The notes: generated by a model not told the origin, from the sequence alone. A stretch of 64,000 bases of DNA from Stutzerimonas decontaminans (GCF_000661915.1 NZ_CP007509.1:1240001-1304000); one strand, 5' to 3'. Positions 50,564-59,605 are shown, counted from the first letter of the stretch. A program made the numbers and translations.

Positions 50564-50926
50564 ATGCCCTATCTGCGAGTGTTGCCTTTTCTGATCGTGC
50601 TGGCGATCGTGCTCTTCAATGGTTTGAAGCCGGAGCCGGTGCCGCAGCTGTTCGATCAGCAGGACAAACTGCACCATTTGCTGGGCTTTGCGGCGCTGGC
50701 GTTCACGCTGCGCCTGAGCTTTCCTCGCATACCGTTCACCTGGGGGCTTTGTCTGACCGTCTGCGCGGCGCTGCTGATCGAGCTGGGCCAGGGCTTGCTG
50801 CCGCATCGCACTGCATCCCGCTGGGACATGCTGGCTAACGTGCTTGGCGTTCTGTTGGGCTGGGGTTGTTCCATGCTGGCGCAGGGCTGGTGGCGCCAGC
50901 GGCTAGGCGAACCGCTGCCGGAGTGA
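50564..50926 (+). CDS. VanZ-like family membrane protein
   Basis: A 120-residue protein with three or four predicted helices. The signature KLHHLLGFAALAFTLRL and ELGQGLLPHRTASRWDMLANVLGVLLG is that of VanZ-like proteins. ATG 50564 is used, although the ribosome-binding site is weak. VanZ-like proteins have no established general role; some affect glycopeptide tolerance. It is followed at once by the tandem duplication. Confidence 0.85.
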   Translation: MPYLRVLPFLIVLAIVLFNGLKPEPVPQLFDQQDKLHHLLGFAALAFTLRLSFPRIPFTWGLCLTVCAALLIELGQGLLPHRTASRWDMLANVLGVLLGWGCSMLAQGWWRQRLGEPLPE

Positions 50927-51036
50927 CTCCGTAGCCTGGGCTCTACTGCGTCAGCAGAACGCGCTTTAGCCCGGCCCCGAAGGGGTGAGCGAAGCGAATA
51001 ACCTGGGGCGCAGTCCTTGGTGAGAGTCCAGTGGCA

Positions 51037-51066
51037 ATAAAAAAGCCCCGGTATCAACCGAGGCTT
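51037..51066 (-). terminator. Terminator-like stem in duplication copy 1
   Basis: AAGCCCCGG (51043-51051) pairs with CCGAGGCTT (51058-51066), followed on the minus strand by a T-run. It is the duplicate of the tRNA-Asn terminator. Confidence 0.75.
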
Positions 51067-51186
51067 TCGAATTTGGCTCCGCGACCTGGACTCGACTGCG
51101 CTAGCAGAACGCGCTTTAGCCCGGCCCCGAAGGGGTGAGCGAAGCGAATAACCTGGGACGTAGTCCCTGGTGAGAGTCCAGTGGCA

Positions 51187-51216
51187 ATAAAAAAGCCCCG
51201 GTATTAACCGAGGCTT
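51187..51216 (-). terminator. Rho-independent terminator of tRNA-Asn
   Basis: AAGCCCCGG (51193-51201) pairs with CCGAGGCTT (51208-51216), with one G-U pair, and is followed on the minus strand by TTTTATT. It lies 8 nt past the tRNA 3' end. Confidence 0.85.
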
Positions 51217-51223
51217 TCGAATT

Positions 51224-51299
51224 TGGCTCCGCGACCTGGACTCGAACCAGGGACCCAATGATTAACAGTCATTTGCTCTACCGACTGAGCTATCGCGGA
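51224..51299 (-). tRNA. tRNA-Asn (anticodon GTT)
   Basis: A 76-nt cloverleaf with acceptor TCCGCGA/TCGCGGA, encoded CCA, D-arm GCTCAGTCGGTAGAGC, anticodon loop CTGTTAA (GTT) and T-arm GGTTCGAGTCC. Its G34 is a target for the Tgt/QueA queuosine pathway encoded at 1.1-3.3 kb. Confidence 0.97.
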
Positions 51300-51402
51300 A
51301 CAACGGTGCGTATCCTACTGTTTGCAAAAGAGAAGTCAACCCTTCGCGCCGGCAGGGAGGATGCCACGCCCGGGGCCTGAAACAGCCCCGGGGTGGATCG
51401 AA

Positions 51403-52599
51403 TCAGAGCACCTGGACGATGGCGTCAGTGACGTGACCAATGTTGTTGCGGTTCAGTGCGGCGGCGCAGATTCGACCGGTGCTGATGGCGTAAACGCCGA
51501 ACTCGACACGCAGCCGCTCGACCTGCTCGGCTGTGAGGCCGGAGTAGGAGAACATGCCGCGCTGGGCAGCAACGAAGCTGAAATCGGTCTTCGCGCCTTT
51601 AGCCGCCAGCTGCTCGACCATGCTTAGCCGCAGCTCGCGGATGCGGCTGCGCATCTCGCCTAGCTCGGCTTCCCACATGGCACGCAGTTCCGGGCTGTTG
51701 AGCACCGCGGAGACGATTGTGGCGCCATGGGTCGGCGGGTTGGAGTAGTTGGTGCGGATTACGCGCTTGACCTGCGAGAGTACGCGCGCAGACTCCTCGC
51801 GACTCTGGGTGACCATCGACAGCGCGCCGACGCGCTCGCCGTACAGCGAGAAGGACTTGGAGAACGAGCTGGAAACAAAGAAGGTCATGCCCGACTCGGC
51901 GAACAGGCGTACGGCGGCGGCGTCTTCTTCGATGCTGTCGCCGAAACCCTGGTAGGCGATGTCGATGAACGGGACGTGATCCTGGGCGCGCAGCACGTCG
52001 AGGATCTGCTTCCAGTCATCCAGGTTCAGGTCGACACCGGTCGGGTTGTGGCAGCAGGCGTGCAGCACGACGATGGAGCGGGGCGGCAGGTTCTTCAGGT
52101 CCTCCAGCAAGCCGGCACGGTCGATGCCGTGGTTGGTTGCGTCGTAGTAGCTATAGTTCTGTACTGGAAAGCCGGCCGATTCGAACAGTGCGCGATGGTT
52201 TTCCCAGCTCGGGTTGCTGATGGCAACCACGGCGTCAGGCAGCAGGCGCTTGAGGAAATCTGCCCCGACCTTGAGTGCGCCGGTTCCACCGAGCGCCTGG
52301 GTAGTCACCACCCGGCCTTCGGCGATCAGCGGGGAATCTTCACCAAACAGCAGCTTCTGTACGGCCGCGTCGTAGGCGGCGATGCCTTCGATCGGCAGGT
52401 AGCCTCGCGGTGCGTGGGTGGCGATGCGGGCATGCTCGGCCTCGACCACGGCGCGCAGCAGCGGAATGCGACCTTCTTCGTTGTAGTAGACGCCGACACC
52501 GAGATTGACCTTGTTCGGCCGCGTGTCGGCGTTGAAGGCTTCATTGAGGCCGAGGATAGGATCGCGCGGCGCCATTTCGACAGCAGAGAACAAACTCAT
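51403..52599 (-). CDS. tyrB: Aromatic-amino-acid/aspartate aminotransferase TyrB
   Basis: A class I PLP aminotransferase of 398 residues, in the aspartate/tyrosine group. It begins FSAVEMAPRDPILGLNEAF and has HACCHNPTGVDL, YQGF, the PLP lysine in SSSFSKSFSLYGERVG and RTNYSNPPTHGA with the carboxylate-binding residues. Divergent from uvrB, the order seen in P. aeruginosa, where the neighbour is annotated tyrB. Aspartate versus aromatic preference cannot be read from sequence. Confidence 0.93.
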   Translation of the reverse strand: MSLFSAVEMAPRDPILGLNEAFNADTRPNKVNLGVGVYYNEEGRIPLLRAVVEAEHARIATHAPRGYLPIEGIAAYDAAVQKLLFGEDSPLIAEGRVVTTQALGGTGALKVGADFLKRLLPDAVVAISNPSWENHRALFESAGFPVQNYSYYDATNHGIDRAGLLEDLKNLPPRSIVVLHACCHNPTGVDLNLDDWKQILDVLRAQDHVPFIDIAYQGFGDSIEEDAAAVRLFAESGMTFFVSSSFSKSFSLYGERVGALSMVTQSREESARVLSQVKRVIRTNYSNPPTHGATIVSAVLNSPELRAMWEAELGEMRSRIRELRLSMVEQLAAKGAKTDFSFVAAQRGMFSYSGLTAEQVERLRVEFGVYAISTGRICAAALNRNNIGHVTDAIVQVL

Positions 52600-52894
52600 G
52601 GTGAGGGGGCTCGAAAGAGAAGAGTGACTAGATTCACCACCCTCGCGTCGGCGCGCAGGGTGATGCGCAAACGGGGCGGTAGTATAGCGATCATGCCTGT
52701 GGCCTGCGATATGCTACTGAGCTTTTCTGAGCATTATTGGTGCGTTTCGCATGCTGGAAAGATGGGCGGTTTCTCAGCTTTGCGCGCCCATCGCCTCCGG
52801 CAGATGTCGAGATGCGCCCGCCGTCGCGCCAAACCGCTGGATGGCTGTCTAAGGTCCGGCTGGCAAGCAGGCAAACGTTACCTAGAGAGGCGAA
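52600..52894. other. Divergent intergenic region tyrB-uvrB
   Basis: These 295 bases hold the promoters of both genes. I saw no clear LexA (SOS) box before uvrB and no ORF with coding character; the long frame crossing it (about 51.7-53.3 kb) is a shadow of tyrB and uvrB. Confidence 0.4.
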
Positions 52895-54910
52895 ATGTCC
52901 AAGTTCGAACTGGTCACCCGTTTCAAGCCGGCCGGCGATCAGCCGGAGGCCATTCGGCAGATGATCGAAGGCATCGAAGCGGGGCTGTCGCACCAGACGC
53001 TGCTGGGCGTGACTGGCTCCGGCAAGACCTTCAGCATCGCCAATGTCATCGCTCATGTGCAGCGCCCCACGCTGGTGCTGGCGCCGAACAAGACGCTGGC
53101 CGCGCAGCTCTATGGCGAATTCAAGGCGTTTTTCCCGAACAATGCGGTGGAGTATTTCGTCTCCTACTACGACTACTACCAGCCGGAAGCCTATGTGCCG
53201 TCTTCGGACACCTTCATCGAGAAGGACGCATCGATCAACGATCACATCGAGCAGATGCGGCTGTCGGCAACCAAAGCGTTGCTGGAGCGATCGGATGCGA
53301 TCATCGTCACCACGGTGTCGTGTATCTACGGTCTGGGTGATCCGCAGTCCTATCTGAAGATGGTGTTGCATGTGGATCGCGGCGATCGGCTCGACCAGCG
53401 CGAACTGCTGCGCCGGCTGACCGGCCTGCAGTACACGCGCAACGACATGGATTTTGCCCGTGCAACCTTCCGTGTACGCGGCGATGTGATCGACATCTTT
53501 CCCGCCGAATCGGACCTCGAAGCCGTGCGCATCGAGTTGTTCGACGACGAGGTGGAGAGCCTGTCGGCCTTCGACCCGCTGACGGGGGAGGTAATCCGCA
53601 AACTGCCGCGCTTTACCTTCTATCCCAAGAGCCATTACGTGACGCCGCGGGAGACGCTGCTCGACGCCATCGAGAAGATCAAGGACGAGCTGCGCGAGCG
53701 CCTCGACTACCTGCGTAGCCAGAACAAGCTGGTGGAGGCGCAGCGGCTGGAGCAGCGTACCCGCTTCGATCTGGAAATGATCATGGAGCTCGGCTACTGC
53801 AACGGCATCGAGAACTACTCGCGCTACCTCTCTGGGCGCGATTCGGGTGAGCCGCCGCCGACGCTGTTCGACTATCTGCCCGCCGATGCGCTGCTGGTGA
53901 TCGACGAGTCCCACGTTTCGGTGCCGCAGGTCGGCGCTATGTACAAGGGTGACCGCTCGCGCAAGGAAACCCTGGTGGAGTACGGCTTCCGTCTGCCATC
54001 GGCGCTGGACAACCGGCCGATGCGATTCGATGAATGGGAGGCGATCTGCCCGCAGACCATCTTCGTTTCCGCGACGCCCGGCCCTTACGAGGCCGAGCAT
54101 GCTGGCCGCGTGGTCGAGCAGGTGGTGCGCCCGACGGGTCTGGTCGATCCACAGATTGAAGTGCGTCCGGCACTGACGCAGGTCGACGACCTGCTGTCGG
54201 AGATCCGCAAGTGCGTGGTCAAGGAAGAGCGAGTGCTGGTCACCACGCTGACCAAGCGCATGGCCGAGGACCTCACTGACTATCTGAGCGACCATGACGT
54301 GCGCGTGCGCTACCTGCATTCGGACATCGATACCGTGGAGCGGGTCGAGATCATCCGCGACCTGCGGCTGGGCACTTTCGACGTGCTGGTGGGCATCAAC
54401 CTGCTGCGCGAAGGCCTGGACATGCCCGAGGTGTCGCTGGTGGCGATCCTCGATGCGGACAAGGAAGGCTTCCTGCGTTCAGAGCGCTCGCTGATCCAGA
54501 CCATCGGCCGCGCGGCGCGCAACCTCAATGGCCGCGCGATTTTGTATGCCGACAACATCACCGGGTCCATGCAGCGCGCCATGGATGAAACCGAGCGGCG
54601 GCGTAATAAGCAGATTGCCTTCAACGAAGCTAACGGCATCGTGCCGCAGGGTGTGAAGAAGGACGTGCGGGACATTCTCGAAGGCGCCACAGTGCCGGGC
54701 TCGCGTAGCAAGAAGCGGCGTGGAGAGGCGAAGGCGGCGGAGGAGAGTGCGCGTTACGAGAACGAACTGCGTTCACCGAGCGAGATCACCAAACGGATTC
54801 GTCAGCTGGAAGAGAAGATGCTGAGTCTGGCGCGCGATCTGGAGTTCGAGGCGGCTGCCGAGGCGCGCGACGAAATCCACAAGCTGCGCGAACGCCTGCT
54901 GCAGGTCTGA
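52895..54910 (+). CDS. uvrB: Excinuclease ABC subunit UvrB
   Basis: The helicase-like damage-verifying subunit of nucleotide excision repair. The 671-residue product has Walker A GVTGSGKT (38-45), the beta-hairpin [15 protein letters not shown] that enters the DNA, motif V/VI segments [36 protein letters not shown] and QTIGRAARN, and a C-terminal UVR coiled coil ([20 protein letters not shown]). AGAGAGGCGAA precedes the ATG. Confidence 0.97.
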   Translation: MSKFELVTRFKPAGDQPEAIRQMIEGIEAGLSHQTLLGVTGSGKTFSIANVIAHVQRPTLVLAPNKTLAAQLYGEFKAFFPNNAVEYFVSYYDYYQPEAYVPSSDTFIEKDASINDHIEQMRLSATKALLERSDAIIVTTVSCIYGLGDPQSYLKMVLHVDRGDRLDQRELLRRLTGLQYTRNDMDFARATFRVRGDVIDIFPAESDLEAVRIELFDDEVESLSAFDPLTGEVIRKLPRFTFYPKSHYVTPRETLLDAIEKIKDELRERLDYLRSQNKLVEAQRLEQRTRFDLEMIMELGYCNGIENYSRYLSGRDSGEPPPTLFDYLPADALLVIDESHVSVPQVGAMYKGDRSRKETLVEYGFRLPSALDNRPMRFDEWEAICPQTIFVSATPGPYEAEHAGRVVEQVVRPTGLVDPQIEVRPALTQVDDLLSEIRKCVVKEERVLVTTLTKRMAEDLTDYLSDHDVRVRYLHSDIDTVERVEIIRDLRLGTFDVLVGINLLREGLDMPEVSLVAILDADKEGFLRSERSLIQTIGRAARNLNGRAILYADNITGSMQRAMDETERRRNKQIAFNEANGIVPQGVKKDVRDILEGATVPGSRSKKRRGEAKAAEESARYENELRSPSEITKRIRQLEEKMLSLARDLEFEAAAEARDEIHKLRERLLQV

Positions 54911-54933
54911 AGCTCCTGTGCTTGTTTGGCCTC

Positions 54934-54958
54934 AGGGCCATCCTTCTACGGTGGCCCT
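54934..54958 (+). terminator. Hairpin after uvrB
   Basis: AGGGCCATC (54934-54942) pairs with GGTGGCCCT (54950-54958), with one G-U pair. No T-run follows, so it is a candidate terminator only. Confidence 0.5.
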
Positions 54959-55088
54959 AAGGCGGCTGTACGTTCGCTTCTGCATAGCAAAGTGCTCCAG
55001 TCGGTGTCCGGCTGGAGCCGGCTGCACCTCGCCTGTTAACATTCGGCCCTTCTGATTTTCTGTTCGTCCTATTCGTTCGAGAGCCTCC

Positions 55089-56570
55089 ATGACCACCGTC
55101 CGCACCCGTATCGCGCCATCTCCCACCGGTGATCCCCACGTTGGAACTGCCTATATCGCGCTGTTCAACCTGTGCTTCGCCCGACAGCACGGCGGTCAGT
55201 TCATCCTGCGCATCGAGGATACCGATCAGGTGCGCTCGACTCGTGAGTCCGAGCAGCAGATCTATGATGCGCTGCGCTGGCTGGGTATCGAGTGGGACGA
55301 GGGCCCCGACGTTGGTGGCCCGCATGGTCCCTACCGGCAAAGCGAGCGCGGTGAGATCTACAAGAAATACTCGGACGAATTGGTCAGCAAGGGCCATGCA
55401 TTCCCGTGCTTCTGCAGCAGCGAACGCTTGGATCAGGTGCGCGCCGAGCAGATGGCAAACAAGGAAACGCCGCGTTATGACGGGCATTGCATGCACATCG
55501 ACCCGGCCGAAGCTCAGCGTCGCATCGCTGCTGGTGAATCCCATGTGATCCGCATGAAGGTGCCGAGCGAAGGCGTGTGCCAGGTCCAGGACATGCTGCG
55601 TGGCACCGTCGAGATCGGCTGGGATCGTATGGACATGCAGGTGCTGATGAAGGCCGACGGCCTGCCGACCTACTTCCTCGCCAATGTGGTCGACGATCAC
55701 CTGATGGGCATCACCCATGTGCTGCGAGGCGAGGAGTGGCTGCCGTCGGCGCCCAAGCTGATCAAACTGTACGAGTACTTCGGCTGGGAGCAGCCGCAGC
55801 TGTGCTACATGCCGCTGCTGCGCAATCCCGACAAGAGCAAGCTGTCCAAGCGCAAGAACCCGACCTCGGTGACCTTCTACGAGCGCATGGGTTTTCTGCC
55901 GCAGGCGATGCTCAATTATCTCGGGCGCATGGGCTGGTCGATGCCTGACGAGCGCGAGAAATTCGCGCTGAACGAGATGATCGAGCACTTCGACATCAAT
56001 CGTGTCTCGCTCGGTGGGCCGATCTTCGATCTGGAGAAGCTGTCCTGGCTCAACGGCCAGTGGCTGCGCGAGCTGCCGGTCGAGCAGTTCGCTGCCGAAG
56101 TGCAGAAGTGGGCATTCAATCCGCAGTACATGATGCAGATCGCCCCCCACGTGCAGCAGCGGGTGGAAACCTTCAGCCAGATCGCGCCGCTGGCCGGCTT
56201 TTTTTTCTCCGGTGCGCTGCCGCTCGACCCGGCACTGTTCGCCCACAAGAAACTCGACGCGACGCAGGTGCGCCAGGTCATGCAGCTGATCCTGTGGAAG
56301 CTGGAGGCGCTGCGCCAGTGGGAGAAGGAGCGCATCACCGCATGCATCACTCAGGTGGCCGAACACCTTGGCTTCAAACTGCGCGATGTGATGCCGCTGA
56401 TGTTCGCAGCCGTCACTGGGCAGGCCAGTTCGGTGTCGGTGCTGGACGCCATGGAAATCATAGGCCCGGATCTGACGCGCTTCCGTCTGCGCAATGCGCT
56501 CGAGCTGCTCGGAGGTGCCTCGAAGAAGGAAGCCAAGGAGTGGGAAAAGCTGTTGGCGTCTATCGTCTGA
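55089..56570 (+). CDS. gltX: Glutamyl-tRNA synthetase GltX
   Basis: A class I synthetase of 493 residues that charges tRNA-Glu. It has the HIGH-type HVGT (residues 17-20) in [19 protein letters not shown], a zinc-type cysteine cluster [10 protein letters not shown]...DGHC, the KMSKS-type KLSKRKNP near 255 and the C-terminal anticodon domain. The tRNA-Glu genes it serves start 317 nt downstream. GAGAGCCTCC precedes the ATG. Confidence 0.97.
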   Translation: MTTVRTRIAPSPTGDPHVGTAYIALFNLCFARQHGGQFILRIEDTDQVRSTRESEQQIYDALRWLGIEWDEGPDVGGPHGPYRQSERGEIYKKYSDELVSKGHAFPCFCSSERLDQVRAEQMANKETPRYDGHCMHIDPAEAQRRIAAGESHVIRMKVPSEGVCQVQDMLRGTVEIGWDRMDMQVLMKADGLPTYFLANVVDDHLMGITHVLRGEEWLPSAPKLIKLYEYFGWEQPQLCYMPLLRNPDKSKLSKRKNPTSVTFYERMGFLPQAMLNYLGRMGWSMPDEREKFALNEMIEHFDINRVSLGGPIFDLEKLSWLNGQWLRELPVEQFAAEVQKWAFNPQYMMQIAPHVQQRVETFSQIAPLAGFFFSGALPLDPALFAHKKLDATQVRQVMQLILWKLEALRQWEKERITACITQVAEHLGFKLRDVMPLMFAAVTGQASSVSVLDAMEIIGPDLTRFRLRNALELLGGASKKEAKEWEKLLASIV

Positions 56571-56690
56571 CCAGTTTGAGCAGAGGCGACTTAACCGGTC
56601 AGTCTCGCCGTAGGGCGGTTCGTTACCGCCCGTCGGTGGTAAGTAGTTGTTCCTAATGCCAAAAAATCTTCGACACCTTCGAAATTGTTG

Positions 56691-56719
56691 TTGACACTAC
56701 CTGGGGGCGCCCCTAATAT
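56691..56719 (+). promoter_or_regulatory. Promoter of the tRNA Ala/Glu cluster
   Basis: TTGACA (56691-56696) and TAATAT (56714-56719) are 17 bp apart, followed by the GC-rich discriminator GCGCCCC typical of stringently controlled stable-RNA promoters. The first tRNA begins 19 bp downstream. Confidence 0.8.
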
Positions 56720-56737
56720 GCGCCCCGTCCTCGAGAT

Positions 56738-56813
<76 letters not shown>

Positions 56814-56887
56814 ATCTCGAAGAGCAGAATTTGCCACCAGCCTGTATTTGCAACATGACGAATACGGGCTGCGCTTGAAGGGTTTGC

Positions 56888-56963
56888 GTCCCCTTCGTCT
56901 AGTGGCCTAGGACACCGCCCTTTCACGGCGGTAACAGGGGTTCGAGTCCCCTAGGGGACGCCA
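56888..56963 (+). tRNA. tRNA-Glu (anticodon TTC), copy 1
   Basis: 76 nt, acceptor GTCCCCT/AGGGGAC, anticodon loop CTTTCAC (TTC), T-arm GGTTCGAGTCC and CCA. Charged by GltX encoded upstream. Identical to the copy at 57132. Confidence 0.97.
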
Positions 56964-57007
56964 TTATTCAGCGATGTTGCTATCGCGCGTCGAGAGACGA
57001 TAAATCC

Positions 57008-57083
<76 letters not shown>

Positions 57084-57131
57084 ATCACGGCTTGTCGATA
57101 AGCAGTTCATCGGCAGGTTTGCGAAGGTTTC

Positions 57132-57207
57132 GTCCCCTTCGTCTAGTGGCCTAGGACACCGCCCTTTCACGGCGGTAACAGGGGTTCGAGTCCCCTAGGG
57201 GACGCCA
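57132..57207 (+). tRNA. tRNA-Glu (anticodon TTC), copy 2
   Basis: Identical to copy 1 at 56888-56963. It is the last gene of the Ala-Glu-Ala-Glu transcription unit, before the terminator at 57232. Confidence 0.97.
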
Positions 57208-57231
57208 TTTTTATTGCCCGTTTTGGGCTTC

Positions 57232-57265
57232 AAGGGGTCATCTTTCATGAGATGGCCCTTTTTGT
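57232..57265 (+). terminator. Terminator of the tRNA Ala/Glu cluster
   Basis: AAGGGGTCATCT (57232-57243) pairs with AGATGGCCCTT (57250-57260, G-U and one bulge), followed by TTTGTTTTG. Confidence 0.8.
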
Positions 57266-57400
57266 TTTGTGCGGTCGAAAAGCAACATAGAGCGGTTTGC
57301 TGCTGAATGTCGCATCATTGCGCACGGCGACATGCGTGACTCGCCGCCTTCGCTGCGCTTTCATAGGTCATCGCAAATCCGCCATCGAGGCATCTGACGA

Positions 57401-57850
57401 ATGAGCTGGGATCAGGCACAAGCGTTCATCATCGACCTGCAGGTGCAGCCTGAGCATATCGACGAGCTCGGGCACGCCAACAATGCCGTCTACGTGACCT
57501 GGCTCGAGCGGTGCGCCTGGCAGCATTCACAAAGTCTCGGACTGGGAATCGACGACTACCGTCGCCTGGATCGAGCCATGGCGGTGCTGCGACACGAGAT
57601 CGACTATCTTGCTGCAGCCTATGAGGGGGACGTGCTGCAGCTCGGAACCTGGATATCCGAGTCGGATCAGCGTTTGAAAATGAAGCGATGCTTCCAGCTC
57701 ATCAGGCCGGCCGATGGCGCGACCCTGCTGCGCGCGCAGACCACTTTCGTTTGTATCGAGCTCTCCAGCGGGAAACCCAAGCGCATGCCGCCAGAGTTTA
57801 TCGACGGCTACGGCAAGGCACTGGTGCAACCTTACCCGCTGGAGCTGTAA
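57401..57850 (+). CDS. Acyl-CoA thioesterase, 4HBT hotdog family
   Basis: A 149-residue hotdog-fold thioesterase. The signature HIDELGHANNAVYVTWLE has the catalytic Asp and the GHxNN element, close to the 4-hydroxybenzoyl-CoA thioesterase/YbgC type. Substrate is not defined. The ATG gives the usual N-terminus. It precedes a divergently placed small secreted protein gene and dinB. Confidence 0.9.
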   Translation: MSWDQAQAFIIDLQVQPEHIDELGHANNAVYVTWLERCAWQHSQSLGLGIDDYRRLDRAMAVLRHEIDYLAAAYEGDVLQLGTWISESDQRLKMKRCFQLIRPADGATLLRAQTTFVCIELSSGKPKRMPPEFIDGYGKALVQPYPLEL

Positions 57851-57859
57851 CCGGGCCGG

Positions 57860-58114
57860 TTATCCGCGCTGCTCGGGCTTCATAACGTCGCTCTCGCGAC
57901 GCTTCTCCGCGTCGTCGCGCCAATCCTCCTGGATCTGCTCTTTCATCTTCGGATCGGCGCCGCGATCTTCGTTGTCGCGAACCCGGGCCTCGCCTTCCTT
58001 CTCCTGCTGAATATTGGTGCCTTGCGGCTGCGTATTCATCATGTCCTGATCGGCCGTCGCAACTGTGGCAAACAAGCTGCCCAGCGTGATGATGCCTGCG
58101 TACAAGATTTTCAT
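57860..58114 (-). CDS. Small secreted hydrophilic protein, 84 residues
   Basis: A signal peptide (about 1-21, MKILYAGIITLGSLFATVATA) is followed by 60 strongly charged residues rich in Glu, Arg, Asp and Gln (EKEGEARVRDNEDRGADPKM...), which look disordered or helical. No cysteine and no recognised domain. An AGGTTC precedes the ATG. It may be a periplasmic stress or buffer-type protein; that is a guess only. Confidence 0.7.
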   Translation of the reverse strand: MKILYAGIITLGSLFATVATADQDMMNTQPQGTNIQQEKEGEARVRDNEDRGADPKMKEQIQEDWRDDAEKRRESDVMKPEQRG

Positions 58115-58213
58115 CTGAACCTCCGACTATCGGGGCGGTAAAGGACTTACCATCTCGATAACCGACCCGTCGCGCTGAAGATTCGTTCACTCCTGCCCGG
58201 TGCCCTGTTTTTC

Positions 58214-59278
58214 GTGAGTCAGTCCAGCCTTCGAAAAATCATCCATATCGACTGCGACTGCTTTTATGCCGCAATCGAGATGCGCGACGATCCCAGCTTG
58301 GCTCGGCGGCCAATTGCCGTGGGTGGGGCTGCAGATCGGCGCGGGGTCATCGCCACATGCAACTACGAGGCGCGTGCGTACGGGGTGCGCTCGGCCATGG
58401 CTTCGGGTCACGCATTGAAGCTATGTCCCGATCTGCTCATCCTGCGCCCGCGGATGGACGCCTATCGGGAGGCATCGCGCGAGATTCAGAATATCTTCCG
58501 CACCTATACCGAACAGATCGAGCCGCTGTCGCTGGACGAGGCCTACCTGGATGTCACCGCCTGCGAGCACTTTTCCGGCAGCGCCACGCGTATCGCCGAG
58601 GACATCCGCCGGCGGGTCTGGCAGCAGCTGCGCATTACGGTGTCGGCGGGGGTGGCGCCGAACAAGTTTCTCGCCAAGATCGCCAGCGAATGGAACAAGC
58701 CTGACGGCCTGTACGTCATCACGCCGGCGCAAGTCGATGAGTTCGTGCAGGCGCTCGAGGTCAAGCGGCTGCATGGGGTAGGGCGCGTCACCGCTGAGAA
58801 GCTTGGGCGGCTTGGAATTCGCACCTGCAGCGACCTGCGTGAGTGGGGAAGACTGGAACTGGTTCGCGAGTTTGGTGCGTTCGGCGAGCGACTCTGGGGC
58901 CTGGCGCGTGGGATCGACGAGCGGCCGGTACAGGTCGAGAGTCGCCGACAGTCGGTGAGTGTTGAGCAAACCTATGATCGGGATTTGCCCGATCTGACTG
59001 CCTGTCTCGAGCGACTGCCGGAGCTGCTGCAGCAACTCGCTACCCGCTTGGCTCGGCTGGATAGCGGTTATCGGCCCGGCAAGCCCTTCGTAAAGCTCAA
59101 ATTCCATGACTTTACCCAGACCACTTTAGAGCAAGCAGGCGCTGGGCTTGAGTTGGACGACTATTCTGATCTGCTCGCCACCGCTTTCGCTCGCGGCGCC
59201 CGGCCGGTTCGCTTGATCGGTGTCGGCGTACGCTTGGTCGATCTGCGTGGTGGCTTCGAGCAGCTGAGGCTGTTCTGA
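58214..59278 (+). CDS. dinB: DNA polymerase IV (DinB)
   Basis: A Y-family translesion polymerase, 354 residues. Motif I is HIDCDCFYAAIE (about 11-22), motif III SLDEAYLDVT with two catalytic acidic residues, followed by the helix-hairpin-helix thumb and little-finger domain. It makes error-prone extensions across damaged bases. Start is GTG 58214. No LexA box was seen nearby. The usual C-terminal beta-clamp motif is probably the terminal QLRLF. Confidence 0.95.
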   Translation: MSQSSLRKIIHIDCDCFYAAIEMRDDPSLARRPIAVGGAADRRGVIATCNYEARAYGVRSAMASGHALKLCPDLLILRPRMDAYREASREIQNIFRTYTEQIEPLSLDEAYLDVTACEHFSGSATRIAEDIRRRVWQQLRITVSAGVAPNKFLAKIASEWNKPDGLYVITPAQVDEFVQALEVKRLHGVGRVTAEKLGRLGIRTCSDLREWGRLELVREFGAFGERLWGLARGIDERPVQVESRRQSVSVEQTYDRDLPDLTACLERLPELLQQLATRLARLDSGYRPGKPFVKLKFHDFTQTTLEQAGAGLELDDYSDLLATAFARGARPVRLIGVGVRLVDLRGGFEQLRLF

Positions 59279-59308
59279 GGCCCGCCTTGCAGCGCTCGCT
59301 CCCGGAAG

Positions 59309-59338
59309 CACGAAGCCGCTCTGAGGAGCGGCTTCGTG
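59309..59338 (+). terminator. Strong hairpin after dinB
   Basis: CACGAAGCCGCTC (59309-59321) pairs perfectly with GAGCGGCTTCGTG (59326-59338). The 3' side has no long T-run (TGGTTG), so it may act with Rho. Confidence 0.65.
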
Positions 59339-59388
59339 TGGTTGCAGATAAAAGAGGGGAATCCCTGGCCTGCCTGTACCAGGGTCCC

Positions 59389-59432
59389 CGAAACTGGCTA
59401 AACCAGTCTATGCACTGGATATGCCAGTTTCG
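59389..59432. repeat. Nested inverted repeat with ACTGG half-sites
   Basis: CGAAACTGGC (59389-59398) and GCCAGTTTCG (59423-59432) are perfect inverted arms; inside, CCAGT and ACTGG form a second pair across CTATGC. The four ACTGG/CCAGT units are evenly spaced. This looks like an operator for a dimeric or tetrameric regulator, just upstream of the AGGAGG of the degenerate ORF. Confidence 0.55.
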
Positions 59433-59457
59433 TTAAACGCAGGTGCAGGAGGTTGCT

Positions 59458-59605
59458 TTGGGTAGCTTAGCTAAGGAATACCGGGCTTTGGCTGCTTTCG
59501 GACTGTCCGAGGCTCAAGCGCTGTGGCCGATGCTGGCGGAGGGCGCGAGCGGCTGGTGCCTGATCAGAGTGCGCAGGCGCTGTTGCATGCGCACATTTGG
59601 CGCGA
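59458..59605 (+). pseudogene. Possible frameshifted gene remnant
   Basis: From TTG 59458, behind AGGAGG at 59446-59451, the frame reads plausibly as GSLAKEYRALAAFGLSEAQ for about 28 codons. It then loses coding character near 59542, whereas a shift of reading frame there continues as RERLVPDQSAQALLHAHIWR up to the end of the convergent META gene. I recognise no family. It may be a decayed gene or chance. Confidence 0.25.

Larger units (their letters stand above)
50941..51240. repeat. Tandem 150-bp duplication abutting tRNA-Asn
   Basis: Copy 1 (50941-51090) and copy 2 (51091-51240) differ at only 7 of 150 positions by my alignment. Each carries a hairpin segment GGCCCCGAAGGGG, a terminator-like stem (AAGCCCCGG / CCGAGGCTT), and at its end the last bases of the tRNA-Asn gene (ending ACCTGGACTCGA). 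Only copy 2 continues into the intact tRNA. So copy 1 has a truncated tRNA-Asn 3' end. Confidence 0.9.
59279..59605. other. Intergenic region with palindromes and a degenerate ORF
   Basis: The 327-bp gap after dinB holds a 13-bp perfect terminator-like stem (59309-59338), a nested inverted repeat (59389-59432) and an AGGAGG ribosome-binding site before a TTG at 59458, whose frame is disrupted after about 28 codons. Confidence 0.5.

Noticed and set aside
50656..51258. A 200-residue minus-strand ORF with an internal repeat (RSQIRKPRLIPGLFYCHWTL twice)
   Set aside because: It is created by the 150-bp tandem DNA duplication, opposes the VanZ gene and tRNA-Asn, and contains terminator sequence; no ribosome-binding site or family match.
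51727..53340. A 537-codon plus-strand ORF covering tyrB and the uvrB start
   Set aside because: It crosses the divergent promoter region and is a shadow of two genes in other frames.
58115..58213. A LexA (SOS) box before dinB, and before uvrB at 52600-52894
   Set aside because: No sequence close to CTG-TA(n)8-CAG palindrome was found by eye in either region.
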